This document shows positions 25,275 to 34,116 of a DNA stretch of 36,754 nucleotides, one piece after another; position 1 is the first letter of the stretch, and each line of letters begins with the position of its first letter. The position numbers and the translations under genes are program-made. The notes below the pieces were generated by a model. It was not told the origin of the DNA. It saw nothing but the letters and a program-made list of their open reading frames with translations, and made no database searches. Origin of the DNA: an uncultured Eggerthellaceae bacterium (GTDB lineage Bacteria > Actinomycetota > Coriobacteriia > Coriobacteriales > Eggerthellaceae); assembly GCA_905234635.1 (NCBI GenBank), contig CAJOJB010000022.1:1-36754 (forward strand). The letters run 5' to 3'.

Positions 25275-25291
25275 TGTTCTTCCCTTCTATT

Positions 25292-25332
25292 CAAAAGGGG
25301 ACCACGTGGATACCCGCGTAATCCCCTTTTTG
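25292..25332 (-). promoter_or_regulatory. Intercistronic hairpin before the CoA-transferase gene
   Basis: CAAAAGGGGA and TCCCCTTTTTG are nearly perfect inverted copies with a 20-base loop containing CCACGTGG. It could be an attenuator or an mRNA-processing element. Confidence 0.55.
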
Positions 25333-25364
25333 CCTATTTAGTCAGCAAGTTGCTCAAGCCAAAT

Positions 25365-26561
25365 TTAGAAGTTGTACTTAACTTGGCCTTCCTTGTTCTG
25401 GCATTCGCGAGCGATGGTGATGCGCTGTACGTTCGGCGCACCTTCTTCAAGCCACATGGCGCGGCAGTCGCGATACAGACGCTCGGTAGGACCATAGGGG
25501 CTGTCCTCGAAGTAGCCGTCGCCACCGAAAATCTCGAGCATTTCGTCGGAAACCTTCTTCACCGTTTCGATGGAGAACAGCTTGCAGATAGCAGCCTTTT
25601 CGGTGATGTACTCGTTCTTCGGGTCGATGTCATAGTCACGCGCAAAGTCATAGATGGCGGTGCGCAGCACATGGATCATCATCTGCATGTCGGCAATCTT
25701 GGCCTTGATCATCTGGCGCGTAGCAATGGGCTTGCCAAAGGTTACGCGGTCATTGGCACGACGCAGGGACATTTCAAGCATGCGCTGAGCCATACCCAGG
25801 TTAGACATAGCGATGTGAACGCGGGAAACGGAAAGGCTGTGGATAGCAACTTCCATGCCCTGACCTTCTTCACCCAGCAGGTGCTTCGGCTCGAGCTTGA
25901 CGTTGGTGAACTTCAGGCCTGCATGGCCAGCACCGCGGCAGCCCATCATATGAGGCATTTCGATGATTTCAAAACCAGGAGCATCGTCGGGTACGATGAA
26001 TGCGCTCAGGCGGTCGTCCTTGGTCTTGTTGGGGTCGGTAACCGCGATAACATAGGTGTAGTCAGAGCAGTCGGTGTGGGAAATGAGCCACTTTTCGCCA
26101 TTGAGCAGGTAGGTGCCGTCAGGCTGCTTTTCGGCCGTCGTGTGCAGGTCGGCGCCCGTACCACCGGTCTGCTCGGTAAGAGCAAAGTTCACATAGACAG
26201 ACTTGTCCTGGAACTTGTTCATCAGTTCGTCCTTCATTTCCTGGGTGCCGTAGTCGTCCAGGATGCGCCAGTTCAGGTCAGCTGCGTGGTGCAGATGCAT
26301 GCGCATACCGCCAGGACCGCGAGAGAACTCTTCCTGAACACGCAGGATCTCAAGCTCGTTCAAGTCCCATCCACCATACTGAGAAGGCAGATAGTAACGA
26401 TACAGATCGTTTGCCTTGGCCAGTTCGTAGAATTCCTCGGGGAACTTGTTGGTTACTTCGATTTCCTTCTGCATTTCGTCGAATGGGCCTTCTGCCAATT
26501 CGCGAATCTGCTTCAGATAAGCCTCAAACTGTTCGTCGGTGATTTTCGCATTTGGATTCAT
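25365..26561 (-). CDS. Acyl-CoA dehydrogenase (CaiA-like), first copy
   Basis: A 398-residue FAD enzyme that forms or reduces an alpha-beta double bond in an acyl-CoA, with electron-transfer flavoprotein as usual partner. It has FALTEQTGGTGADLH (FAD and substrate loop), VTFGKPIATRQMIKAKIADM, IFGGDGYFEDSP and a C-terminal EEGAPNVQR, where Glu matches the usual catalytic base. A clear AAGGAGG precedes the start. No ETF gene is in the window. The lone CoA-transferase and ligase neighbours suggest an anaerobic reductase rather than fatty acid oxidation; direction of reaction is inference. Confidence 0.92.
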   Translation of the reverse strand: MNPNAKITDEQFEAYLKQIRELAEGPFDEMQKEIEVTNKFPEEFYELAKANDLYRYYLPSQYGGWDLNELEILRVQEEFSRGPGGMRMHLHHAADLNWRILDDYGTQEMKDELMNKFQDKSVYVNFALTEQTGGTGADLHTTAEKQPDGTYLLNGEKWLISHTDCSDYTYVIAVTDPNKTKDDRLSAFIVPDDAPGFEIIEMPHMMGCRGAGHAGLKFTNVKLEPKHLLGEEGQGMEVAIHSLSVSRVHIAMSNLGMAQRMLEMSLRRANDRVTFGKPIATRQMIKAKIADMQMMIHVLRTAIYDFARDYDIDPKNEYITEKAAICKLFSIETVKKVSDEMLEIFGGDGYFEDSPYGPTERLYRDCRAMWLEEGAPNVQRITIARECQNKEGQVKYNF

Positions 26562-26727
26562 TGGTCCTCCTTATTAACTTGCGCGTTGGACATACAAAAA
26601 GCCTTGCTTTCCGTTACACCCATTTTGCAACCACAAAGACCAGAAATCCAATTGATAGCAACACGCGTTTCGTAACTTTTTTATTTCATAAATTTATACA
26701 TGGCCCTGAACTGGGCAAATAGAGGCA
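26562..26727 (-). other. Intercistronic region within the CoA operon
   Basis: No gene. It contains the palindrome ATAAATTTAT (26688-26697) and a weak terminator-like AAAGC-AAG-GCTTTTTG near 26592-26607 on the minus strand. A separate promoter for the dehydrogenase gene is possible. Confidence 0.35.
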
Positions 26728-27354
26728 TTATGATTGGGCACGCCTAAACCCAGCGTCACTTTCCCCTGCACCACTCGCCCGCATACGGTCAAAACCCATA
26801 CGTACAAGGCCCAAACCATCTACATAAATATAGGCTGCCATTCCATACTTGCAGCGAAACATGCATTCTTCACACGGGTCTGAATCGCAATAGCAATAGG
26901 CGTCTTCGTCGGCAAAGGCGAAGGTTAGTGGCGAATACTTTTTGGGTGTCAGGTATTTAAGCTGGGTACCAGTAAATGTCTTGAGCGCAACCCATTCAAT
27001 TTTATAGGGCGCACCCATTTTAATATTCCACTTCACTTTGACGCAGTTAGCGTTAAAACCACCGCGGAATTGAAAGTCGAACGTGATGTCTTCTGGCAAG
27101 TCGCCCACGTCGAGCAGAGGCATGACTTCCATGGGTGTACCACACGCTGCACAGAAGGGCGCTTCCATGTTTTGGTAGGGCAATTCGACTATCTTCGAGC
27201 GCCCGTCCCCAGAATAGTCTATGTCAGCGCCGCTCGTTATACCCTGGTATACGTGCCCGCAATTTGGGCAACGGAAAAAGGGTAGATCCGCTTCAGTCAC
27301 ACGTGGCTTCCACGATGCCTTCGAACGAGTCGCTGAAAAAACTTGCTGCGACAT
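26728..27354 (-). CDS. Cys-rich protein of unknown function in the CoA operon
   Basis: A 208-residue soluble protein that I do not recognise. Residues 29-71 hold CPNCG and CAACG (C29, C32, C68, C71), a rubredoxin-like or zinc-ribbon pair. A beta-rich region (about 90-150) includes APYKIEWVALKT. A second cluster, C154, C156, C161, C164 and C168 (CYCDSDPCEECMFRC), is dense enough for a metal or Fe-S site. The order rubredoxin-like knuckles then beta sandwich recalls desulfoferrodoxin, but none of that family's iron-binding His residues is seen. The ATG is 3 bases after the ligase stop, with GGGGAG before it, so the two are made together. An electron-transfer or metal-scaffold role is a hypothesis. 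Confidence 0.75.
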   Translation of the reverse strand: MSQQVFSATRSKASWKPRVTEADLPFFRCPNCGHVYQGITSGADIDYSGDGRSKIVELPYQNMEAPFCAACGTPMEVMPLLDVGDLPEDITFDFQFRGGFNANCVKVKWNIKMGAPYKIEWVALKTFTGTQLKYLTPKKYSPLTFAFADEDAYCYCDSDPCEECMFRCKYGMAAYIYVDGLGLVRMGFDRMRASGAGESDAGFRRAQS

Positions 27355-27357
27355 GGG

Positions 27358-28995
27358 CTACTCCCCGTCTGTACGAGTCATACGGAACAACAATTCTTTG
27401 GCTAGCTCGTAGCGCTTAACCTTGCCTGTTGCAGTAAGAGGTATTTTATCAATGAATTCGAGGCGTTCGGGACGCAAACGCTTAGGTACACCGATGCTGT
27501 CCAAATAGGCAATAACTTCATCAAGTGTTGGCGGATTGCCACTTGGCACCACAAAGGTACAGATGCGTTCTCCCAGGCGTTCGTCGGGCATTCCGATGGT
27601 GGCGTGTTGGCCAATACCGGGGCACCCTGAAAGCAGTTCATCTATTTCATGCGCTGAAATATTCTTCCCACCGCGGATAATTATTTCTTTCTTACGCCCG
27701 TTAATACGTATGCGCCCCTGCTCGTCCATATAGCAAAGGTCGCCACTATAGAACCAACCTTCGTCATCAAGCGCTTTATTGGTGCGTTCTTCGTCGTCAA
27801 GATAGCCGACGAACATATGCGGCCCGCGCGATGCTTCTTCACCTTGCACGCCCGCAGGAACAACCTGGTGGTTTTCATCCACGACGCGCACTTCAATATG
27901 CTCATAGGGAATACCCGACCACGCACCATTCCATTCCACGCAGTGCTCGGGTGGTACATATATATGTGGGCAGCTTTCGGTCGACCCATAGGACTCGCAC
28001 AGCAAAACATCGTATTCGAAAGCATGCTGCACCAAGGCGGACGGCACGGGCGCTCCCCCGCATAAAAACAGGCGCAGACTCGGTACCCTGCGATCCGCTT
28101 GGTCCAATTCGGACAGCAGGTCATAGATAAATGGTGTGGCACCATGCGACCACGTGCAGCCATACTGGTTAATAAGATCCACGGCGTCTTTTGCCGAATA
28201 TTCCTGCTGAAGAACGGTGCTACCACCGAGCAACATAACCGAAATCATGCCATGGAAAAAGCCCGTGGCATGATTGAGCGGCGACGGCATCCACATCACG
28301 TCGTCGCTCGTTAAGCCCAAAGGAGAAAGATACGACCGTTCCGAAAAGAGAATCGTGTTGTGGGTGGTTAACACGAGCTTAGGAGGACCTGTGGTACCCG
28401 ACGTAGTAAGTATGCACGCCACGTCGTCGGAAGCAGATCCTGCAAGCCCTGTATATGGTTCATGACTTTCCAAAACCTGGGAAAGCACCGGATACGCTTC
28501 GTGTGCGGTCGGTATTTCACGGTCTACGAAGAGCACCGCCTTAAGCGTAGGAATCTGGTCTTCAATCCGCAGGAAAATATTTTCGACACTAATGCCGCGG
28601 TACGTAGTCGGGCAAATAAAGGCCGAAGTCTTGGCCTTATTCAAAGCATAGATAATTTCTGTTTCGCCACAGTTTATGGACAAGGGATACATGACCGCGC
28701 CAACCTTCAGGCAGGCAATATAGATGATACAAAACTCTGCCCACTTGGGCATTTGGAAGGAAACGACATCGCCTGTTTCTATACCTACTTCACGCAGCCA
28801 GGTAGCTAAACGTGCAGCTTTTTCATCTATTTCGGTGTAGGTATAACTCGAACCGCAATCATCGGTGATATAGGTTTTTGGGCCGTACTTGGCAGCGCTT
28901 GCACTCCAAGCATCGATAAGGGTTTCAGTCCCCCATAGACCCTTTTCGTAATAGTCCTGTTTAAGCTTCTCGTTTATTTTCAGGTTTTCAATCAC
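27358..28995 (-). CDS. AMP-dependent acyl-CoA ligase
   Basis: A 545-residue adenylate-forming enzyme that activates a carboxylic acid as acyl-AMP, then acyl-CoA. Core motifs are LTTSGTTGPPKLVLTTHN (ATP loop), CESYGSTESCPH, GWFYSGDLCYMDEQGRIRI, GRKKEIIIRGGKNISAHEI and the C-terminal Lys in LTATGKVKRYEL. The GTG start has AAAGAG 5 bases upstream. It is the first gene of the minus-strand operon and diverges from a LysR regulator. Resemblance is to CaiC/aryl-CoA ligases; substrate unknown. The motif SRGPHMFVGYLDD is typical of medium-chain or aromatic acid ligases. Confidence 0.92.
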   Translation of the reverse strand: MIENLKINEKLKQDYYEKGLWGTETLIDAWSASAAKYGPKTYITDDCGSSYTYTEIDEKAARLATWLREVGIETGDVVSFQMPKWAEFCIIYIACLKVGAVMYPLSINCGETEIIYALNKAKTSAFICPTTYRGISVENIFLRIEDQIPTLKAVLFVDREIPTAHEAYPVLSQVLESHEPYTGLAGSASDDVACILTTSGTTGPPKLVLTTHNTILFSERSYLSPLGLTSDDVMWMPSPLNHATGFFHGMISVMLLGGSTVLQQEYSAKDAVDLINQYGCTWSHGATPFIYDLLSELDQADRRVPSLRLFLCGGAPVPSALVQHAFEYDVLLCESYGSTESCPHIYVPPEHCVEWNGAWSGIPYEHIEVRVVDENHQVVPAGVQGEEASRGPHMFVGYLDDEERTNKALDDEGWFYSGDLCYMDEQGRIRINGRKKEIIIRGGKNISAHEIDELLSGCPGIGQHATIGMPDERLGERICTFVVPSGNPPTLDEVIAYLDSIGVPKRLRPERLEFIDKIPLTATGKVKRYELAKELLFRMTRTDGE

Positions 28996-29072
28996 GGTGT
29001 CTCTTTCGTAATAGAACCTGGTTTACCTTCCCGAGTGCTGAAACAGTAATCAGCATGCTTTTAGTGTACCGT

Positions 29073-29112
29073 GATATAAGAGCAACAATTTATAAATGTT
29101 GGCGCTTATATC
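29073..29112. promoter_or_regulatory. Concentric 40-bp dyad, candidate LysR operator
   Basis: GATATAAG (29073-29080) and CTTATATC (29105-29112) are perfect inverses. Exactly at their centre lies the palindrome ATTTATAAAT (29088-29097), with seven bases on each side. It sits between the ligase gene and the LysR gene, where such regulators normally bind. Confidence 0.65.
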
Positions 29113-29316
29113 GCTCCAAAACTATTCAAAAATATTTTGCGCAGTTTTCGCATGCCAGATTTTGTCCACATCAACTCTTGCGTGCTCTTGATAAATTTTG
29201 CCCTACCTTTTTTAGTATTCTCTTCGTATACTAACAGGTATAATACAGATTCAAGGGGGGCGCTTGTTAAGCCCTCAATGATGTATTGCTTATTTGTGGG
29301 GGAAACGGGTGATGTT
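29113..29316 (+). promoter_or_regulatory. Upstream region of the LysR gene
   Basis: Contains a perfect TATAAT at 29239-29244, about 73 bases before the chosen start. No good -35 is seen. The open frame upstream of the start has no ribosome binding site. Confidence 0.45.
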
Positions 29317-30222
29317 GTGAATCTTGCTCAGTTGCAATACTTCTGCAAGCTCGCTGAACTTCAGCATTACACCAAAGCTGCCGAAGAGCTCTTCATTACC
29401 CAGCCCACCCTGTCCAATTCCATTTCCCGCCTTGAAGACGAATTGGGCGTTCCCCTTTTTGAACGTAAAGGGCGCAATGTTTACCTTACCAAGTACGGAC
29501 ACGAGTTTTATGACCATGCACGTGCAGCGCTTGAAACACTCGAACGCGGCACGCAGCTTGCTCAGGCTCAGGCAGGACAATTGGGTGGCACTATAGACAT
29601 CGGTGCCATTTATCCTATCCAGCGTGACTACCTGCCTTCGCTTATTCATGAATACCGAAATGCCTATGGTGACGGGCCTTCCATTAGTGTTCATCAGGGC
29701 CTCACCCTGCCTCTTGTCGCAGGTATAGAAGACGACACGTTCGACCTTGCCTTCGGTGCTTTTGTCCCTGGCAAGGAAGACAAACTTGCTTTTGAACTCG
29801 TGCTCTACCAAAAGCTCATCGTTATTGCGCACAGCAATAATCCCCTCGCGTCACAACGAGAAATTGACTTGGCAGACTTGCGGGGACAATACATTGTGTC
29901 CTATACCCTGGGGCGTCCCATTGGCAACGAAGTCGCTACCTTGCTTGCCGATGCCCATTTGTCGGCAAATGAAACTTGCGAAGATGAAATTACTCTTGCG
30001 TCCATGGTGCAAAGCAATAAGAATGCCGTCGGCTTAACCCTTGAAACCATTGGTCTTAGTTCCTTTGAAAACCTTGTGCGCATTAATTTAAGGGACGTGC
30101 CCGACAACTTCCATGGCGTGTATCTCATTTATAAAAAAGGCACCTACAAAACGCCTGCAACTCAGCACTTTATTGAAACAACACGCGCATTTACCTGGCC
30201 CATAGAAGAATCGGCAGAATAA
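29317..30222 (+). CDS. LysR-type transcriptional regulator
   Basis: A 301-residue regulator. Residues 1-60 are the winged helix (NLAQLQYFCKLAEL; ITQPTLSNSISRLEDELG; PLFERKGRNVYLTKYG), and about 90-295 the effector-binding domain. The start is the GTG at 29317, since LysR proteins begin at this point and GGGTGA lies 4 bases before. It diverges from the CoA ligase operon and probably controls it, responding to the substrate or a CoA product. The gene converges on the permease gene at 30246. Confidence 0.92.
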   Translation: MNLAQLQYFCKLAELQHYTKAAEELFITQPTLSNSISRLEDELGVPLFERKGRNVYLTKYGHEFYDHARAALETLERGTQLAQAQAGQLGGTIDIGAIYPIQRDYLPSLIHEYRNAYGDGPSISVHQGLTLPLVAGIEDDTFDLAFGAFVPGKEDKLAFELVLYQKLIVIAHSNNPLASQREIDLADLRGQYIVSYTLGRPIGNEVATLLADAHLSANETCEDEITLASMVQSNKNAVGLTLETIGLSSFENLVRINLRDVPDNFHGVYLIYKKGTYKTPATQHFIETTRAFTWPIEESAE

Positions 30223-30245
30223 AGAAAGATTCTTATCGAGCTGTC

Positions 30246-31703
30246 TTAGGATGCAGTATCTTCCTGTATAGACTGCTGCTTCTTGAAGGCTTCTCGGTTC
30301 TGCGTAAATTCACGTTGCATAGCAGCTGAGCGTTCGTCTTCTTCTTGCTGACGCCGCTTGTTTTCCGCATAGTCGTTGCGAATCTTGGTATTGTCGGCAA
30401 GAAGCAGGTAGAGCACGATACCTGCGATAAGGCCAACACCGCCACCACGTGCAAGAATGAAACCAGCCATCATGCCTGCAATTCCTTGGTCGAGTTTGTC
30501 GCGCACAAGATCAAAGCAGATCTGCGCACAGACAAAGCCCTGGATGCAAAGCACAACAACCAAAATAGCGGCCGAAGCCGATGCAGCAGCTTCATAAATT
30601 GGATAGATAAACAGACCAACCACGGTAAAAATAATGTTTGTACCACTTCCGTCGTAAATTGAGTCCATCCCCTGGCGACCCGACTTCTTGTAGCGCTGAT
30701 ACGTTGCCACGCAGTACGGTGCAGAAAGCGGACCAGCCAGTGCCGGATAGGGCGCAAACAGGGCAAGAATAAAATTGCGGATGCCGCAGATAACATTGGT
30801 ACGGTTTGGATCAAATTCAATATATTCGTCGTCGCGCTGCGCCTGTTCACCGAGTTGTTGCACGGTAATAAAGTCGCCGTATGCAATAACCCAGGCGATA
30901 AGGGCAATGGGCAAAGCACTGATCCAAATGCTTGGTTCTGCCCAGCCAATAAAGAAGGGCGAAACCGTGGTAATAAGCAAACCGAAATCGGGCACTTTAA
31001 AAAGCTGTCCGGAAAATTCGTAGGCAAATTCCCCTGAAATACCCCCCGCTATAAAGAGGGCAAGCACCGCCCAGAGAAAGCTGTAGTTGCCCAATATCTG
31101 CAGCACACGATTACCTTCCATGTGCTTACGTACGCGCTGGCTAAACATGAGCAGGAAGACTACCGTAAGACCACAAAGACAACCGATAGTAACCGTATCG
31201 ACCGCACCGCCTTGCTGAAGACGTACATATACGGCGTTGACGCCAGCGCCCAATACGATGCCGCCCTTTACCGCAGGCGGAACTAAAGTATTAAGGCGCT
31301 TCGATAAACCGGTGAGTCCCAGCACAATAAAGAGCACAGCTAGTTCAAGCTGAACCGCCGTAAGCGCCTGAAGGCGCACCGCTCCTTCCGGGAAGCCTTC
31401 CAAATAGACAATAACAATAGCCATGGCAGGGGTAATCCAACCACAGATAGAAGGTTCGCCAAGCAACCAATTAAGCATGTACATCATAGTTTCGAGCACG
31501 ACCAAAGCCCAGGCAACTTCAGGATCAAGCCCCAAAGTAACGGTAAGCACAGCTAAGGCACCATAGCTGGTACAGGCATTCATAAGGCCCGTGACAATTT
31601 CAGGCGGGGAGATTTTGAAATGGATGAAGGGTAAGCGAATGCGTAATAAACCGAAAGGAATATAGGGTTGAATACCGCCATCGGTACGCTTCATAAAAGC
31701 CAT
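30246..31703 (-). CDS. NCS2/SulP-like multi-pass permease
   Basis: A 485-residue membrane protein with about twelve to fourteen helices, a pattern close to xanthine/uracil and benzoate permeases. Segments such as PPEIVTGLMNACTSYGAL, NWLLGEPSICGWITPAMA and IAYGDFITVQQLGEQ suggest the pore region. The last 50 residues are a charged, probably coiled-coil cytoplasmic tail (ENKRRQQEEDERSAAMQREF). The ATG at 31703 has AAAGGG 6 bases upstream; longer frames do not. The location suggests uptake of the acid handled by the surrounding CoA genes, but the substrate is unproven. Confidence 0.75.
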   Translation of the reverse strand: MAFMKRTDGGIQPYIPFGLLRIRLPFIHFKISPPEIVTGLMNACTSYGALAVLTVTLGLDPEVAWALVVLETMMYMLNWLLGEPSICGWITPAMAIVIVYLEGFPEGAVRLQALTAVQLELAVLFIVLGLTGLSKRLNTLVPPAVKGGIVLGAGVNAVYVRLQQGGAVDTVTIGCLCGLTVVFLLMFSQRVRKHMEGNRVLQILGNYSFLWAVLALFIAGGISGEFAYEFSGQLFKVPDFGLLITTVSPFFIGWAEPSIWISALPIALIAWVIAYGDFITVQQLGEQAQRDDEYIEFDPNRTNVICGIRNFILALFAPYPALAGPLSAPYCVATYQRYKKSGRQGMDSIYDGSGTNIIFTVVGLFIYPIYEAAASASAAILVVVLCIQGFVCAQICFDLVRDKLDQGIAGMMAGFILARGGGVGLIAGIVLYLLLADNTKIRNDYAENKRRQQEEDERSAAMQREFTQNREAFKKQQSIQEDTAS

Positions 31704-31756
31704 GACTTGCCCTTTCACGCTCTTAAAAACTGCCCCGAATTCTGAGCATGTAAGAA

Positions 31757-31784
31757 AATGTACTTCGCAGAGCATGCGTTTCAA
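31757..31784 (-). promoter_or_regulatory. Promoter of the NCS2-like permease gene
   Basis: Minus-strand TTGAAA (31779-31784), 16 bases, TACATT (31757-31762), about 55 bases before the start. Confidence 0.5.
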
Positions 31785-31867
31785 TGGACAGATTTTTAAT
31801 TCTGTGGGATTACAAGTCTATCATCTGCTTTTATTTCAAAAAATAATCAAACAGCGCAAAAAGTATC

Positions 31868-31934
31868 ACGAACAACAATTGGAATATTGAAGACGGCCGA
31901 CATAGTATGGTTGCTGGAGTGTAGTGTTGTTCGT
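31868..31934. promoter_or_regulatory. 10-bp inverted repeat between two transporter genes
   Basis: ACGAACAACA (31868-31877) and TGTTGTTCGT (31925-31934) are perfect inverses, 47 bases apart. A TTGACA (31936-31941) and a CATGTAC direct repeat (31940-31946, 31955-31961) follow toward the MFS gene. It probably marks the control region of the divergent pair. Confidence 0.5.
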
Positions 31935-32010
31935 TTTGACATGTACAACCAGGGCATGTACGGCTAACAGTTCACTTCAGAGGAATCATTTTTTAATCAA
32001 GGAGGACAAA

Positions 32011-33369
32011 GTGAGTGCTGTAGAACATGCGAAGAAATACTTGTTCGCTATTGTCACGGTATATATGTGCTACCTGACACATGGCGTTCAAGCTATTATC
32101 TTCAGCCAAAACCAGGTCGACTTTTATACCCAATGGGGCTTCACCGACCACGCCTTAGGTGCCGCTGCTGTTTCCACGGCAATTGTGTGGACTGGTGTTG
32201 GTAAGTTCATTTCCGTATGGGCCGGCGGTGAACTTTCCGACCGCATTGGACGTAAGATTCCCGCTGTCCTGGGTGGCGTCCTTTACATTATTTCATTCAT
32301 TATCATGCTGACCACCACCAATGCCACGGTTGCTGCCGTTGCCGGTTTCCTTACCGGTGTAGCCACTTCTGGTTTCTGGGATGGTTCTTTGTATCCGGCA
32401 ATTGCTGAAGCTAACCCTCGTCAGTCTGGTGCAACCACTATTGGCATCAAGGCCGTTATTTCGGTTGCGGGCATCATCTACCCCATCTTTGCTGCCCTGA
32501 ACGCAAACCATGTATATGACAAAGCTACCGAAACTATTGTTACTACCGCAAACACAGGCGACTGGCACATTAACATCTGGATTGCCATTGTTCTTTCGGT
32601 TATAGCAACCATACTCGCCATTATTACGCCGTTCATCTACGACGACAAGCGCAAGCAGGTTGGCGAAGACGCTGAAGGCAAGGCTGCTGCCAAGAATGCT
32701 GCTGAAGCTGAAATTCAGGCCGCACGCGATGCCATGCTTCAAAAGCCCAGCTTTGGCGTTCAAGCAGTTACCTTGCTCTATGGTTTTGTCATCATGTTTA
32801 TCATGTATGGTGCTCAGCAGTACTCCAAGCAGTTTGGCCAGGCTCACCTAGGCCTCGACCCGGTTGCTGCTGCTGGTATGACCTCCATTTATACCGCTGC
32901 TTCCCTTGCCGCTGTGCTCTTCTGGGCCTTCATGATGGGCAAGCTTCGTTGGAATCCCACTAAGGTTATCCTTATCGACTCCATTATTGCTATCTGTGGT
33001 CTGGGCATCGTGCTTTTGGCTCTGCCTCTGGGCATTGGTGCTGGTGCGGTGTATGTTGGCATCGCTCTGCTGGGCTTCGGCGCAGCTGGTGGCATGCTGC
33101 AAACTGGTGTTACCCAACGCCAGCTGTACTGCCCTGGCCCCCGTGGTCGCAACGTTGGTATGTACTACACCTTCATGGGTGCTGCTTCGGTATTCCTGCC
33201 GGGTATCGTAGGTGCCATGACTGCCGCCACGGGCGAAGCAAACGCGGTTTGGGTCATGATGATCCTCCTGCTTGCTGCAGCAGTTCTTTCCTTGCTCATG
33301 GCATTCTATCTGGTTGGCCAATTCAAGAAGCAATTCGGCTACAGCGCCATGGCCAAGATGCAGGACTAA
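32011..33369 (+). CDS. MFS transporter
   Basis: A 452-residue transporter of twelve helices. The cytoplasmic loop 2-3 motif GGELSDRIGRKIP is clear. The central loop carries a Lys/Ala-rich segment (DDKRKQVGEDAEGKAAAKNA). The start is the GTG at 32011 with AAGGAGG 6 bases before; the upstream frame lacks support. The family includes organic acid and aromatic acid carriers, and the placement beside CoA enzymes suggests an organic anion. A terminator follows. Confidence 0.9.
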   Translation: MSAVEHAKKYLFAIVTVYMCYLTHGVQAIIFSQNQVDFYTQWGFTDHALGAAAVSTAIVWTGVGKFISVWAGGELSDRIGRKIPAVLGGVLYIISFIIMLTTTNATVAAVAGFLTGVATSGFWDGSLYPAIAEANPRQSGATTIGIKAVISVAGIIYPIFAALNANHVYDKATETIVTTANTGDWHINIWIAIVLSVIATILAIITPFIYDDKRKQVGEDAEGKAAAKNAAEAEIQAARDAMLQKPSFGVQAVTLLYGFVIMFIMYGAQQYSKQFGQAHLGLDPVAAAGMTSIYTAASLAAVLFWAFMMGKLRWNPTKVILIDSIIAICGLGIVLLALPLGIGAGAVYVGIALLGFGAAGGMLQTGVTQRQLYCPGPRGRNVGMYYTFMGAASVFLPGIVGAMTAATGEANAVWVMMILLLAAAVLSLLMAFYLVGQFKKQFGYSAMAKMQD

Positions 33370-33430
33370 CTCTTACAAAACATATTCATGTGCAAGCTAT
33401 CTCCCCCTATATAAGCTTGACACATGCAAG

Positions 33431-33466
33431 CGACCCCGCCCACACAGGCGGGGTCGTTCATAAAAA
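33431..33466 (+). terminator. Intrinsic terminator after the MFS gene
   Basis: CGACCCCGCC and GGCGGGGTCG form a ten-pair stem with loop CACACA; the T-tract is weak (TTCAT). On the minus strand no gene needs it. Confidence 0.75.
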
Positions 33467-33559
33467 GCAAGTATTTACAGAAGCCGAGTTATGAGCCAAA
33501 GCGTTCAAATAAAGAAATAGAGACAATTCTGTGCCGCAAAGATAAAGCAATAGAGAACT

Positions 33560-33568
33560 TGCTATTAT
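33560..33568 (+). promoter_or_regulatory. Extended -10 promoter of the GNAT gene
   Basis: TGC followed by TATTAT, 31 bases before the chosen ATG. Confidence 0.5.
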
Positions 33569-33599
33569 TAAATACGTAAGATGAAAGAAAGGCATGAGC

Positions 33600-34103
33600 A
33601 TGAACATAAACTTCCGCTTTGCAACAGCCGAAGATACCGCGCTTATTCTTAAGTTTATTCGTAAATTCGATCAATTCCAGCACAACATGGATACGGTCAC
33701 TGCTACGGAAGAATCACTCAAGAAATGGTTTTTTGAAGAAGGGAAAGCAGAAGCCCTCTTTGCGCTCGACGGGGACAAAGAAATAGGTTTTGTGCTCTGC
33801 AACCATAGCTTTTCTGCCCATCAGGGGAAGCCAGCACTGTTCCTTGAATGCTTCTTTATCGAAGAAGAATATCGTGGGCAGGGCATTGGCGCGGCGCTTA
33901 TTCGCAAGGTTGCCCAGACATGCATCGAACGCGGCTGGGTGCGCGTGGAATGCAATAGCCCCGACTGGAATGCCGCAAGTGTTAAGTTCTACAACCACCT
34001 TGGTTTTGAAGAAATGAATGGCTGGACGGTATATCGCATTGACGGCGAAGCTCTCGATGCTCTTGCAAATGGAAAGAAGCTCGACTACAACGAAGAAATC
34101 TAG
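33600..34103 (+). CDS. GNAT family N-acetyltransferase
   Basis: A 167-residue acetyltransferase. The acetyl-CoA pyrophosphate loop reads EEEYRGQGIGAALIRKV, followed by WNAASVKFYNHLGFEE, both typical of the family (spermidine or small-amine acetyltransferases are closest in style). The ATG at 33600 has AAAGG 7 bases upstream; the ATG at 33594 is only one base from it. It converges on the second acyl-CoA dehydrogenase gene with a 13-base gap. Confidence 0.9.
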   Translation: MNINFRFATAEDTALILKFIRKFDQFQHNMDTVTATEESLKKWFFEEGKAEALFALDGDKEIGFVLCNHSFSAHQGKPALFLECFFIEEEYRGQGIGAALIRKVAQTCIERGWVRVECNSPDWNAASVKFYNHLGFEEMNGWTVYRIDGEALDALANGKKLDYNEEI

Positions 34104-34116
34104 GCAGGGCACGAAC

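Noticed and set aside
26728-27354. Superoxide reductase (desulfoferrodoxin)
   Set aside because: The order of domains is suggestive, but the four His ligands of the catalytic iron are absent.
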